A DNA stretch of 64,000 nucleotides from Nonomuraea indica (GTDB lineage Bacteria; Actinomycetota; Actinomycetes; Streptosporangiales; Streptosporangiaceae): positions 186,001-250,000 of the forward strand of contig NZ_KZ559467.1 of assembly GCF_002850745.1 (NCBI RefSeq), written 5' to 3'. Below, piece after piece: positions 1-7,685 of this stretch. Below the pieces are notes generated by a model. It did no database searches and was not told the origin of the DNA. It worked only from the letters and a program-made list of their open reading frames with translations. Numbering within the stretch: the stretch's first letter is position 1; each line of letters opens with the position of its first letter. A program made the position numbers and the translations under genes.

Positions 1-685
1 GCAGCTTGTTGTGGTTGCTGATCTCGTAGTACTTCTTCGGCGCGGGGAACTTCGCGATCTTCGTGCCGACGTAGCGGCGGAACTCGGGGTTGGCCAGCCC
101 GGCCCGCGCGATGAGGGCGAGGTCGTAGGCCGAGCTGCTCTGGCCCGGCTTGTCGAGCCCGCTCGGCGTCTTGGCGACGGTGTCGTTGGCCTGCAGCCGC
201 CTGGCCGCGGTGTTCATGTCCTGGAGGGTCTTGTCCAGGCCGCCGTTGGCCTCGGCCAGCGCCATGGCGGCGTCGTTGCCCGACGACATCATCAGCGCCT
301 TCATCAGGTCGTCGACCTTGTAGATCGGTTTGGTCGTCAGGCCGACGGCGCTGCCTTCCTGGTTGACCGCGTTGTGGCTCGGCTTGACCCGGAGGTCCTT
401 GTCGAGCAGCGGGATGAGCGTGACCGCGGTCAGCATCTTGAGCGTGCTGGCCGGGCGGTAGCGACCGTGGGCGTCCTTGGCCGCGAGCACCTCGCCCGTC
501 TCGGCGTCGGCGATGACGAAGGAGGTCGCCTTCGTCGTGGGCGGCGCCTTGATGCCGTCGGGACGCACCAGGCCGCGGCTCGCGAGCTGCTCGCCTCCGA
601 CCGGTGGCGTCGGTGAGGCGTGTGCGGTCCCCGTGAGTGCGACCGCCGCGATGAGTGCCGTCACCGGCAGGAGTCTGTTCCACAT
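1..685 (-). CDS. D-alanyl-D-alanine carboxypeptidase (serine-type, partial, C-terminus beyond the left edge)
   Basis: This is a penicillin-binding protein of the S11/DacA class, which trims the terminal D-Ala from peptidoglycan stem peptides outside the membrane. Reading leftward from ATG 685, the product starts with a signal peptide (MWNRLLPVTALIAAVALTGTAHA). It then carries the SxxK catalytic tetrad as STLK (Ser about residue 80, Lys 83) and the SxN motif as SGN (about 135-137). The KTG motif and the C-terminal domain lie outside the window. About 228 codons are visible without a stop. The divergent small membrane protein gene starts about 80 bp away, so the two share a promoter region. Confidence 0.93.
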   Translation of the reverse strand, partial: MWNRLLPVTALIAAVALTGTAHASPTPPVGGEQLASRGLVRPDGIKAPPTTKATSFVIADAETGEVLAAKDAHGRYRPASTLKMLTAVTLIPLLDKDLRVKPSHNAVNQEGSAVGLTTKPIYKVDDLMKALMMSSGNDAAMALAEANGGLDKTLQDMNTAARRLQANDTVAKTPSGLDKPGQSSSAYDLALIARAGLANPEFRRYVGTKIAKFPAPKKYYEISNHNKL

Positions 686-765
686 GGCGATCTCAGCGTA
701 GCTTCGAGTTCTTCCACATGCGCCGACACATCCCCAGATGGAGCGCCCTCGATACTGGAGGGGTG

Positions 766-972
766 ATGATGTCGCGAAAGATCGCCCTTTTCCTCACACT
801 GCTCGGCGTGTTCATGATCTTCGAGTGGGTGAACCTGGGGTTTAACCTGGCCGACGGCCATCGGACGAGCTTCTACGTGGTGCACGGCGTCCTGATCGCC
901 GTCAACGTCGTGCTCGGCGCCGTGCTGGGCGTCATCGGCTGGAAGGCGTTCCGCAGAGCGCGAGGCGGGTGA
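766..972 (+). CDS. Small membrane protein of the SCO4848 type
   Basis: The product is a 68-residue protein with two hydrophobic segments (about residues 5-22 and 33-55) and a basic Arg-rich C-terminus, so it is probably a two-helix inner-membrane protein. I chose ATG 766 (or 769) because GGAGG lies 5-10 bases upstream; the same frame is open from 655 but has no ribosome site there. In streptomycetes a homologue sits beside the D-Ala-D-Ala carboxypeptidase gene, the same arrangement as here. No biochemical role is known to me. Its 3' end overlaps the convergent peptide-ligase gene by 41 bp. Confidence 0.8.
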   Translation: MMSRKIALFLTLLGVFMIFEWVNLGFNLADGHRTSFYVVHGVLIAVNVVLGAVLGVIGWKAFRRARGG

Positions 973-2335
973 GCCGGTGCAGCTCGTCGGCCTCCTCGCG
1001 GGAGTCGCCGATCGAGGTGAAGCCCAGCTTGCCGTGCTCGGGGATCGCGCCGAGCAGGTGGAAGACGTTCCCGGTACGGCGGGCGGCGTCGAAGCCGAGG
1101 CCCAGCCGTTCGGTCATCCGCACGACCTCGCCCGGCGAGCGCCCGCGCAGGCACGCGGCGGCGCAGTTGTCAGTGGCGGTGTAGTACTTGGGCTGGTCGC
1201 CGACCATGAGCAGCCCGGTGCCGGGATCGTAGGTGGCGCCGGTCGTCAGCAGCGCGGCGCCGAACGGATGGGTGGTGCCGCCGATGCGCAGGTTGATCTC
1301 GCACAGCAGGGCCGCGTACCCGGCGTCGGCCTTCAGGGCGAAGAAGTCCATGCCGAACAGCCCCACCACGCCGCGCTCGGCCATGATGCGGGCGATCCGC
1401 GCGGCCGACGCGCCGACCTCGGCCCGGTACTCCGGCGCCGCGGGGAACGTGCAGCCCTGGTAGACGTCGTTGTTGGCGCCGCCGAGCACCTGGTCGTGGG
1501 TGGCGACGACGTCGTAGTGGCCGCCCGGCGTGATCCTGGCCAGCGCGCTCGGGAAGTACAGCGGCTGGTGCTCGATGAACTCCTCGACCACGGCCCCCCG
1601 CTCGGCGATCTTGGCGCTGAAGGACTCCCAGGTCTCGCCGGTGGCCGAGAAGCTGACCGCCGAGCCGGCGTCCTTGCTGACGATCGCGTTGCCGAGGCCG
1701 GAGTAGCCGTCGTTGAGCTTGACCATGACGCGCTCGCCGGGCAGCGCGTCGATCGCGTCCTGGATCTCGGCCGCGGTCCGCAGGTCGCCGAAACCGCGCG
1801 CCATCGGCACGCCCGCCTCCTGGCCGACCTCGCGCGCCCCGCTCTTGGAGCCGTAGTACGCCAGCGACGTGGCCGGTCCGTAGAGGGGTACGCCGAGTAG
1901 CGAGGCGAGCTCCTCCTCCAGCTCGCTCAGCACGAACGGGACCATCCACGCGTCGCCGTCCACGGCCTGCCGGATCCGCTCGACGGCGTCGGGTCGCGAG
2001 AGCAGGGTCCGTGTCAGCGGCTGCGAGCAGGGGTCGTCGAGGCTGATGAGCGTGAGCCGCTTGGCGGCGTCCTCGGGGTCGGGCAGGAACCCGAAGTAGT
2101 AGTCGACGATGTCGCCGTCGATGGGCGTCGAGGAGAGGTAGACCACCCGGACCCCCGGCTCACGGAGCGTGAGGAGGAGGAACAGGAGACGCTCCTCGTA
2201 GTACCTCGCCCCGGTGATGCGCCGCAGTTCGTCCTGCGGCAGGGAGAGCGAGGGCACGACCACCAGGGTCCCCTCGCTCGGCTCGAAGATGCTTAACCGT
2301 GCATACTTCTCCCCGAACGGGATTTTAGTGATCAT
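932..2335 (-). CDS. PGM1-like ATP-grasp peptide ligase
   Basis: This is an ATP-grasp carboxylate-amine ligase of the family containing the pheganomycin ligase PGM1. A pre-ATP-grasp domain fills roughly residues 1-160. The ATP-grasp core follows, with the nucleotide-binding strand VMVKLNDGYSGLGN and the metal-binding segment CEINLRIGGTTHP. The typical PGM1 C-terminal domain ends the protein (GNVFHLLGAIPEHGKLGFTS). I chose ATG 2335 (467 aa); the frame is also open to a TTG at 2425, giving 497 aa. Codon 14 is TTA (2296-2294), rare in GC-rich actinomycetes, which suggests bldA-dependent translation. No biosynthetic partner is adjacent except a doubtful 40-codon Cys-rich frame just upstream. The substrate is unknown. 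Confidence 0.85.
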   Translation of the reverse strand: MITKIPFGEKYARLSIFEPSEGTLVVVPSLSLPQDELRRITGARYYEERLLFLLLTLREPGVRVVYLSSTPIDGDIVDYYFGFLPDPEDAAKRLTLISLDDPCSQPLTRTLLSRPDAVERIRQAVDGDAWMVPFVLSELEEELASLLGVPLYGPATSLAYYGSKSGAREVGQEAGVPMARGFGDLRTAAEIQDAIDALPGERVMVKLNDGYSGLGNAIVSKDAGSAVSFSATGETWESFSAKIAERGAVVEEFIEHQPLYFPSALARITPGGHYDVVATHDQVLGGANNDVYQGCTFPAAPEYRAEVGASAARIARIMAERGVVGLFGMDFFALKADAGYAALLCEINLRIGGTTHPFGAALLTTGATYDPGTGLLMVGDQPKYYTATDNCAAACLRGRSPGEVVRMTERLGLGFDAARRTGNVFHLLGAIPEHGKLGFTSIGDSREEADELHRLTRLALCGTPSSR

Positions 2336-2853
2336 ATGGCGAGTGAAACACGCATACTTCGCGAACGCAGCAAGCGCCGCAGTGTGTTCGCCATGCCGTA
2401 AGGTGACAGGATTCGGAATCGGCAACCACGTTTGGGACTCGCGTCATGGGGTCACCATCTAATGATCCGTTGTGACTATTTCGGGGCCGGTCGACCGTCA
2501 CTCTCTGTGCAGGGCCCGGGTTACGGGCATGCCGTCGGCTAACTTTTGGTGTAGTTGTCCGCGGGGAGGCTCGCGAGAGCGATAAGGTCGAAGCATCGCC
2601 ATCGGGCTCACGGCCACCCGCCGTGGTTCCGGGCTGCAGCGGTCGGTCTCCGTCCGGAGATCCGTGACCGCGCCCGTGCTGACGATCCCCGGCACCGAGA
2701 CCCAGGGGTTCGGCGTGTGATTCGCCGGGCCGCTGTTCTGACCGGACAGTGGCCACAGTGAGACAAGTGACGGGACGACAAGGATATTTGACGAAATAGG
2801 CCGTGCTTTTCAGGGCAGTACCCATCGCACGGCATGGGACGGGACGGTGACTG
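2336..2853. other. Long divergent intergenic region with relaxed base composition
   Basis: This 518-bp gap separates the leftward peptide ligase from the rightward M20 hydrolase. It is less GC-rich than its surroundings and probably holds both promoters. A TTGACG hexamer lies near 2787 upstream of the M20 gene, but I see no convincing -10 element for it. The only notable open frame is the Cys-rich 40-codon one at 2325-2447 on the minus strand. No RNA gene was recognised. Confidence 0.4.
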
Positions 2854-4083
2854 ATGCGGGGACGTGAGCTGCGGGGCGAACTCGACGCGTTCCTGGCGGA
2901 GACGGAGCAGGATCTGGTGGCGTTCCGGCGCGACCTGCACATGTATCCTGAGCTGGGCTTCGCCGAATACCGCACGACCCAGCGGATCGCCGAGCGGCTC
3001 ACCGCCGCCGGCCTGGCCCCCTCCGTGCTCCCGCGCGGCACCGGCATCATCTGCGACGTGGGCAGCGGCGACGGCCCCACCGTGGCGCTGCGCGCCGACA
3101 TCGACGCGCTCGCCCTGCAGGACGAGAAAGACGTCCCCTACCGCTCCACCGTCCCCGGCAGCTGCCACGCCTGCGGCCACGACGTGCACACCACCATCCT
3201 GCTCGGCACCTCCCTCTTCCTCGCCCAGCAGGCCGCCGCCGGACTCCTGCCCGGCCGGGTCCGCCTCATCTTCCAGCCCGCCGAGGAGCTTCCCGGCGGC
3301 GCGCTCGAGGTCATGGCGCAGGGCGGCATCAGCGGCGTCGACCGCATCTTCGGCCTCCACTGCGACCCCCGCCTCGACGTCGGCCAGGTCGGGCTCAAGC
3401 CGGGCCCCATCACCTCCGCCTGCGACCGGCTCGTCGTCCGCGTGTCCGGCCCCGGCGGCCACACCGCCAGGCCCCACCTGACGGCCGACCTCGTCTTCGC
3501 CCTCGCCAAGATCCTCACCGAGCTGCCGGCCGCCCTGTCACGGCGCATCGACCCGCGCAGCTCGCTCAGCCTCGTCTGGGGCCGCGTCGAGGCCGGCTCC
3601 GCCGCCAACGCCATCCCCGACGACGGCATCGCCGAGGGCACCGTCCGCTGCCTCGACGAGAACGCCTGGCACGTCGCCCCCGACCTCATCAAGTCGCTCC
3701 TGGAGTCGGTCGCCGGCGCCTACGGGGTCGAGGCCGAGATGGAGTACACCCGCGGCGTGCCGCCGGTGGTCAACGACGAGATGAGCGTCGAGATGCTGGC
3801 GGAGGCGGCACAGCGCGCCCTCGGCGCCGGCTCGGTCGCCCCCACCCAGCAGTCGCTCGGTGGCGAGGACTTCGCCTGGTACCTGGAGTCCATCCCCGGC
3901 GCCTTCGCCCGGCTCGGCACCCGGTCGCCGGGCGGGCGGACGTACGACATCCACCAGGGCACCTTCGACGTGGACGAGGGCGCGATCGCCATGGGCGTCC
4001 GGCTCATGGCCGCCACCGCCCTGACCGCCCTGTGGGAGTCACGGCCGGTCACGGTCACGGACCCGATCACGACCCTGGCCTAG
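2854..4083 (+). CDS. M20 family amidohydrolase (N-acyl-amino-acid or hippurate hydrolase type)
   Basis: This is a di-metal amidohydrolase that releases amino acids from N-acyl or peptide-like substrates. The 409-residue length fits the family. The N-terminus has the classic FRRDLHMYPELGF motif. The metal ligands lie in VALRADIDALAL and SCHACGHDVHT, in QPAEELPGG and in the late catalytic segment SLGGEDFAWYLE. The dimerisation lid domain occupies the middle (about 180-300). No signal peptide is present, so it is cytoplasmic. GGTGA lies just ahead of the ATG. It stands alone, with a strong hairpin between it and the convergent X-Pro peptidase. The exact acyl group cannot be read from sequence. 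Confidence 0.9.
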   Translation: MRGRELRGELDAFLAETEQDLVAFRRDLHMYPELGFAEYRTTQRIAERLTAAGLAPSVLPRGTGIICDVGSGDGPTVALRADIDALALQDEKDVPYRSTVPGSCHACGHDVHTTILLGTSLFLAQQAAAGLLPGRVRLIFQPAEELPGGALEVMAQGGISGVDRIFGLHCDPRLDVGQVGLKPGPITSACDRLVVRVSGPGGHTARPHLTADLVFALAKILTELPAALSRRIDPRSSLSLVWGRVEAGSAANAIPDDGIAEGTVRCLDENAWHVAPDLIKSLLESVAGAYGVEAEMEYTRGVPPVVNDEMSVEMLAEAAQRALGAGSVAPTQQSLGGEDFAWYLESIPGAFARLGTRSPGGRTYDIHQGTFDVDEGAIAMGVRLMAATALTALWESRPVTVTDPITTLA

Positions 4084-4174
4084 ACCCGCCCGCCGCCCCA
4101 CCTGGCCGAGCCGCGCCACCCGACCGCCCACCCCGCCGCGCGCCGCGCACCCCGCCGCGCGGCGGTCCGTCCTG

Positions 4175-4203
4175 CCGCGCGGCCTCCGGTGAAGGCCGCG
4201 CGG
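4175..4203. terminator. Bidirectional terminator hairpin between convergent genes
   Basis: A perfect 11-bp stem CCGCGCGGCCT/AGGCCGCGCGG with a 7-nt loop lies between the M20 hydrolase and the convergent X-Pro peptidase. No T-run follows, as is common in actinomycetes. Confidence 0.65.
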
Positions 4204-4222
4204 TCCTCGGGCACGGGCCGCG

Positions 4223-6109
4223 TCAGGGGAGGCGGCCGAGGGCGACGGGGAGGGTGACGGAGGAGCGTGACGGCGAGACCGTGACCGTGGTGCCCTCCGG
4301 GTAGCGGAGCGTGTAGTCGCGGTCCGTGGACAAGATCACCAGGCCGAGCCGGTGGCCCTTCCTGAAGACGTGGTCCGTCGGCTGGAGGTCCCAGGTGAAG
4401 GCGTACTCGCGGCCCGGCCGGACGGGGTCGGTGCGATCGGGCCGGTGGCGGTTGCGGACGTCGAGCCAGCCCCGGGTGACGATCTTGTACGGGGTCTCTG
4501 CGGTGGCCAGGCGGCGCAGGGCGGTGCAGCCGGTGTCGCCCGGCACGCCCTGGCCGTAGCAGAGGGTCTCGCCGGTCGGGACGAGCGCGCCCGTCGGGCG
4601 GACGTCCGTGCCGTAGTCCACCAGGAGCGCGGTCAGGTACGGCGACGCCCCGTCACGCAGCGCGGCCCGTACGGTCACCAGCGGCGTGCCGGAGACGCGG
4701 ACGTCGGAGGGCAGCGCGGGGGTGAGGTAGGCCAGCCGGCCCGGATCCGGGGCGGGCGCCGACTCGGCCAGTTGCTCGGCGGTGCGGGCCTTCTGGTCCG
4801 TGAACGACTCGCGGGCCGACAGCGGACGGGGGAGCAGGCCGAGCGAGGCGCCGGCGCCGAGGTGGAGGCGGACCTGCCGGGTCCCCGGCACGGGCCACTC
4901 GCGGTGCCGCTCCCAGGTGCCGGGCGCGGTCTCGACGTCCGCCTGCGGCTCGCGCACGACACCGCTGTCGAGGCCGTGCAGCCAGTGGTCGAACCACCCG
5001 TGCAACTGGCGCAGCCACTCGGCGGTGCGCAGGCTGAAGGGGTTCATGTGCGTGCCCTGGTGCAGCCAGATCTTGCGCGGCACGCGCCGCTCGGCCAGGG
5101 CGTACCACCACTGGGCGAACTGCTTGGTCTTGACGTTCCAGTCGTTGAGCCCGTGCACGAGGAAGACGGAGGCCTTCACCCGGCGGACGTCGCGCAGGTA
5201 GTCGCGGGCGGCCCAGAAGGCGCTGTAGTCGCCGGTGAGGCGGTCCTGCGCCGCCGTGAGGTGCTCGATGACCGGGGCGCACACCCGCTGCCCGTCGGCG
5301 CGGGTCAGCACGTACTTGGCCAGCACGTCGGCGTCCTCGCCCTGGAAGCCGCCCGGCGCGACCACGCCGCCGTTGGCCCGGTAGTAGTCGTACCAGGAGG
5401 AGATCGCCGCGATCGGCACGATCGTCTCCAGGCCCTCGACGCCGGTCGCGGCGACGGCGTTGGGCAGGGTGCCGTTGTAGGAGACGCCGATCATGCCCAC
5501 CTTGCCGGTGGACCAGGTGGCGGTGACCGGCTCCCCCTCGTCGGTGAAGCCCCTGGCGCGGCCGTTCAGCCAGTCGATCGCGGCCTTGGGGCCGGCCGTC
5601 TCGTTGCGGTCACCGGTGGTGGGGCAGCCGGTGGCGCGCCCGCTGCCGAGGTTCTCCACGAGCGCGACGGCGTAGCCGCGGGGCACGAAGTAGTTGTCGT
5701 AGTAGCCGTCGAACGGCTCCGACAGGAGCTTCTGCCCGGCGAGGGAGCGCAGGCCGGGCAGCGGGTTGCCGTGCTCGTCGACGTCCACGACGTGGTTGGC
5801 GACGTCGTTGCCGCCCGCGTAGTAGGGGCTCGCCTCCATGATCACGGGGACCTTGAGTCCCTGCTCGGTCTCCTTGGGACGCAGGATGTCCACGGCGACG
5901 CGGTCGGCACGGCCGTCGCCGTCGCTGTCGGTGCCCGCCACCTCCACGTGGACGGTCTGGCGGATGGCGTCGGCGCGCGAGAAGACCGGCTGGGTGGCGT
6001 TGTCCTCCACCTTGATCGCGGGCACGCCGGCGTGCGCGGGCGGTGCGCCGGTCAGGGCGAGGACGAGGGCCGTGACCAGGGGTACGGCGAGGACCTTGCG
6101 AGGATGCAT
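4223..6109 (-). CDS. Secreted X-Pro dipeptidyl-peptidase (peptidase S15, CocE/NonD family)
   Basis: The enzyme removes Xaa-Pro dipeptides from peptide N-termini, probably outside the cell. ATG 6109 gives 628 aa with a signal peptide (positively charged start, hydrophobic core, GAPPAHA cleavage region) and has GGAGAG 4 nt upstream; the frame extends 19 codons further but would bury the signal. The alpha/beta-hydrolase core shows the nucleophile in GVSYNGT, the acid in HGLNDWNVK and the catalytic His in HQGTHMNPF. The C-terminal third is the jelly-roll domain of S15 enzymes. The family resemblance extends to GSGRATGCPTTG near the active site. It is a monocistronic gene. Confidence 0.9.
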   Translation of the reverse strand: MHPRKVLAVPLVTALVLALTGAPPAHAGVPAIKVEDNATQPVFSRADAIRQTVHVEVAGTDSDGDGRADRVAVDILRPKETEQGLKVPVIMEASPYYAGGNDVANHVVDVDEHGNPLPGLRSLAGQKLLSEPFDGYYDNYFVPRGYAVALVENLGSGRATGCPTTGDRNETAGPKAAIDWLNGRARGFTDEGEPVTATWSTGKVGMIGVSYNGTLPNAVAATGVEGLETIVPIAAISSWYDYYRANGGVVAPGGFQGEDADVLAKYVLTRADGQRVCAPVIEHLTAAQDRLTGDYSAFWAARDYLRDVRRVKASVFLVHGLNDWNVKTKQFAQWWYALAERRVPRKIWLHQGTHMNPFSLRTAEWLRQLHGWFDHWLHGLDSGVVREPQADVETAPGTWERHREWPVPGTRQVRLHLGAGASLGLLPRPLSARESFTDQKARTAEQLAESAPAPDPGRLAYLTPALPSDVRVSGTPLVTVRAALRDGASPYLTALLVDYGTDVRPTGALVPTGETLCYGQGVPGDTGCTALRRLATAETPYKIVTRGWLDVRNRHRPDRTDPVRPGREYAFTWDLQPTDHVFRKGHRLGLVILSTDRDYTLRYPEGTTVTVSPSRSSVTLPVALGRLP

Positions 6110-6410
6110 GAGCTCTCCACAGGGACTCCATGCGAAATTTCGGGCTATGACGGGAATCTCTGTCATGATCGGCGGCTCGACAAGGGCCCCCTCGAAGAGC
6201 CGGGGAGGCGAGGGTCCACCCGGGTGGCCCGGTCAGCGTCGCCCCAGGCTCAGGTCACGGACGCGACTGATGTCGATAACGGAGCGGTTGCGACCCTGTG
6301 TGCCGGTTTGGACCGCCATGAGCAACCAACTATCTTCCGTGCAGGGTTGCCGTACTTTTCTTCGCGCCTGCGATGAAGTCTGACGGCGGGGAAAACGGAA
6401 GGGAGTCGAC
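6110..6410. promoter_or_regulatory. Divergent region with the predicted nucleoside-operon promoter
   Basis: This gap separates the X-Pro peptidase from the BMP lipoprotein gene. On the plus strand TTGGAC (6308-6313) and TATCTT (6331-6336) stand 17 bp apart, a good sigma-70-type promoter giving a leader of about 65-70 nt. Nearer the peptidase there is a perfect CGAAATTTCG palindrome (about 6132-6141) and an ATGAC-N10-GTCAT inverted repeat just beyond it. These are candidate operator sites for the leftward gene. Binding factors are unknown. Confidence 0.5.
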
Positions 6411-7487
6411 TTGCTCAGCAAGCGATTCGGCAGGATGGCCGTCGGCACCATGGCCGGCGCCATGCTCATGGCGGCCGCGGCCTGCGGTGGCGGCAACACC
6501 GGCGGCGACACCACGTCGAGCGCCCAGCCCAGCGCGGGGACGGCCAGTGACGCGCCGAAGGCGGGTGCGCTGAAGGTCGGTCTCGCCTTCGACATCGGCG
6601 GCCGCGGCGACAAGTCGTTCAACGACGCCGCCTACGCGGGCCTGGAGAAGGCCAAGACCGAGCTGGGCGCGGAGATCAAGGAGCTGAGCCCGGCCTCCGA
6701 CGGCTCCAACCGCGGGGAGCTGCTGCGCCAGCTCGCCGACGCCGGCTACAACCCGATCATCGGTGTCGGGTTCGCCTACGGCGAGGACATCAAGAAGGCC
6801 GCCGAGGAGTACACCGACGTCCAGTTCGCGGTCGTCGACTCGGCGTCCAACGCGTCGAACGTGACGGGCCTGCTGTTCGCCGAGGAGCAGGGCTCCTACC
6901 TGGCGGGCGTCGCCGCGGCGACGAAGTCGAAGAGCGGCCACGTCGGCTTCGTCGGCGGTGTCGAGAACGACCTGATCAAGAAGTTCGAGGCGGGGTTCGT
7001 GGCCGGCGTCAAGTCGGTCAAGGCGGACGCCAAGATCGACGTGAAGTACCTCACGCCCGACGGTGACTTCAGCGGCTTCAAGGCTCCCGACAAGGGCAAG
7101 GTCGCGGCCGAGAAGATGTACCAGGACGGCGCCGACATCGTCTACCACGCCTCCGGCGACTCCGGCCTCGGCGTCTTCCAGGCGGCCGCCGCCGCCAAGA
7201 AGAAGGCCATCGGCGTCGACTCCGACCAGCGCCAGACCATCAAGGAGACCGACCTCCAGTCGGTCATCATGACCTCGATGCTCAAGCGCGTGGACGTCGG
7301 CGTGTTCGAGTACATCAAGGCCTTCCAGGGCGGCGCCAAGGGCGGCAGCAACGTCGTCTACGACCTGAAGGTCGACGGCGTGGGCCTGGCCACCACCGGT
7401 GGCGAGATCGACGACATCCAGGACAAGCTCGACGCGGCCAAGAAGGACATCGTCGACGGCAAGATCACGGTTCCGGCCAAGCCGTAA
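6411..7487 (+). CDS. BMP family nucleoside-binding lipoprotein of an ABC importer
   Basis: This is the substrate-binding lipoprotein of a purine/pyrimidine nucleoside ABC importer (basic membrane protein, PnrA/BmpA family). The TTG start at 6411 follows GGAAGGGAG. The protein has 358 residues with a signal peptide ending in a lipobox (MAAAAC, Cys about residue 24), then a Ser/Thr-rich linker. Family motifs include VGLAFDIGGRGDKSFND at the mature N-terminus and ADIVYHASGDSGLGVF in the second lobe. It opens the operon that continues with the ATPase, two permeases, cdd and deoA. A strong hairpin follows it, so it can be made in excess over the membrane parts. Confidence 0.93.
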   Translation: MLSKRFGRMAVGTMAGAMLMAAAACGGGNTGGDTTSSAQPSAGTASDAPKAGALKVGLAFDIGGRGDKSFNDAAYAGLEKAKTELGAEIKELSPASDGSNRGELLRQLADAGYNPIIGVGFAYGEDIKKAAEEYTDVQFAVVDSASNASNVTGLLFAEEQGSYLAGVAAATKSKSGHVGFVGGVENDLIKKFEAGFVAGVKSVKADAKIDVKYLTPDGDFSGFKAPDKGKVAAEKMYQDGADIVYHASGDSGLGVFQAAAAAKKKAIGVDSDQRQTIKETDLQSVIMTSMLKRVDVGVFEYIKAFQGGAKGGSNVVYDLKVDGVGLATTGGEIDDIQDKLDAAKKDIVDGKITVPAKP

Positions 7488-7505
7488 CCTGGAACAGGAA
7501 ACACC

Positions 7506-7544
7506 GAGCGAGGGCCCGGGGTCCCGAACCCCGGGCCTTCGCTC
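7506..7544 (+). terminator. Intra-operon attenuating hairpin after the binding protein gene
   Basis: A 16-bp stem (GAGCGAGGGCCCGGGG pairing with CCCCGGGCCTTCGCTC, one G-U pair, 7-nt loop) lies 18 nt past the lipoprotein stop. It would partly stop transcription, giving more binding protein than ATPase and permeases. Confidence 0.75.
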
Positions 7545-7685
7545 TATCCGCCCCGGTCCCGCGGGTCCGGCGACCCCGTGACCCGGGCGACCCGGGCGGG
7601 GCGGCCCTGACGGCTCGCAGCGAAGCGGAGTCAACGTGAGCAACAGAACGGGCCCGCGCAGCGAATGAGGAACGGTGAGCGACCA

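Noticed and set aside
2498..2695. 65-codon minus-strand frame in the divergent gap
   Set aside because: It lacks a ribosome site, recognisable domain and the usual codon bias, and it lies where promoters are expected.
4352..6376. Long plus-strand open frame of 674 codons
   Set aside because: It is the antisense shadow of the X-Pro dipeptidyl-peptidase. The minus-strand protein has a signal peptide and catalytic motifs, while this frame has only low-complexity Gly/Val/Arg sequence.
6110..6410. Riboswitch ahead of the nucleoside operon
   Set aside because: A purine riboswitch was considered because of the operon content, but no conserved core was recognised and the predicted leader is only about 65-70 nt.
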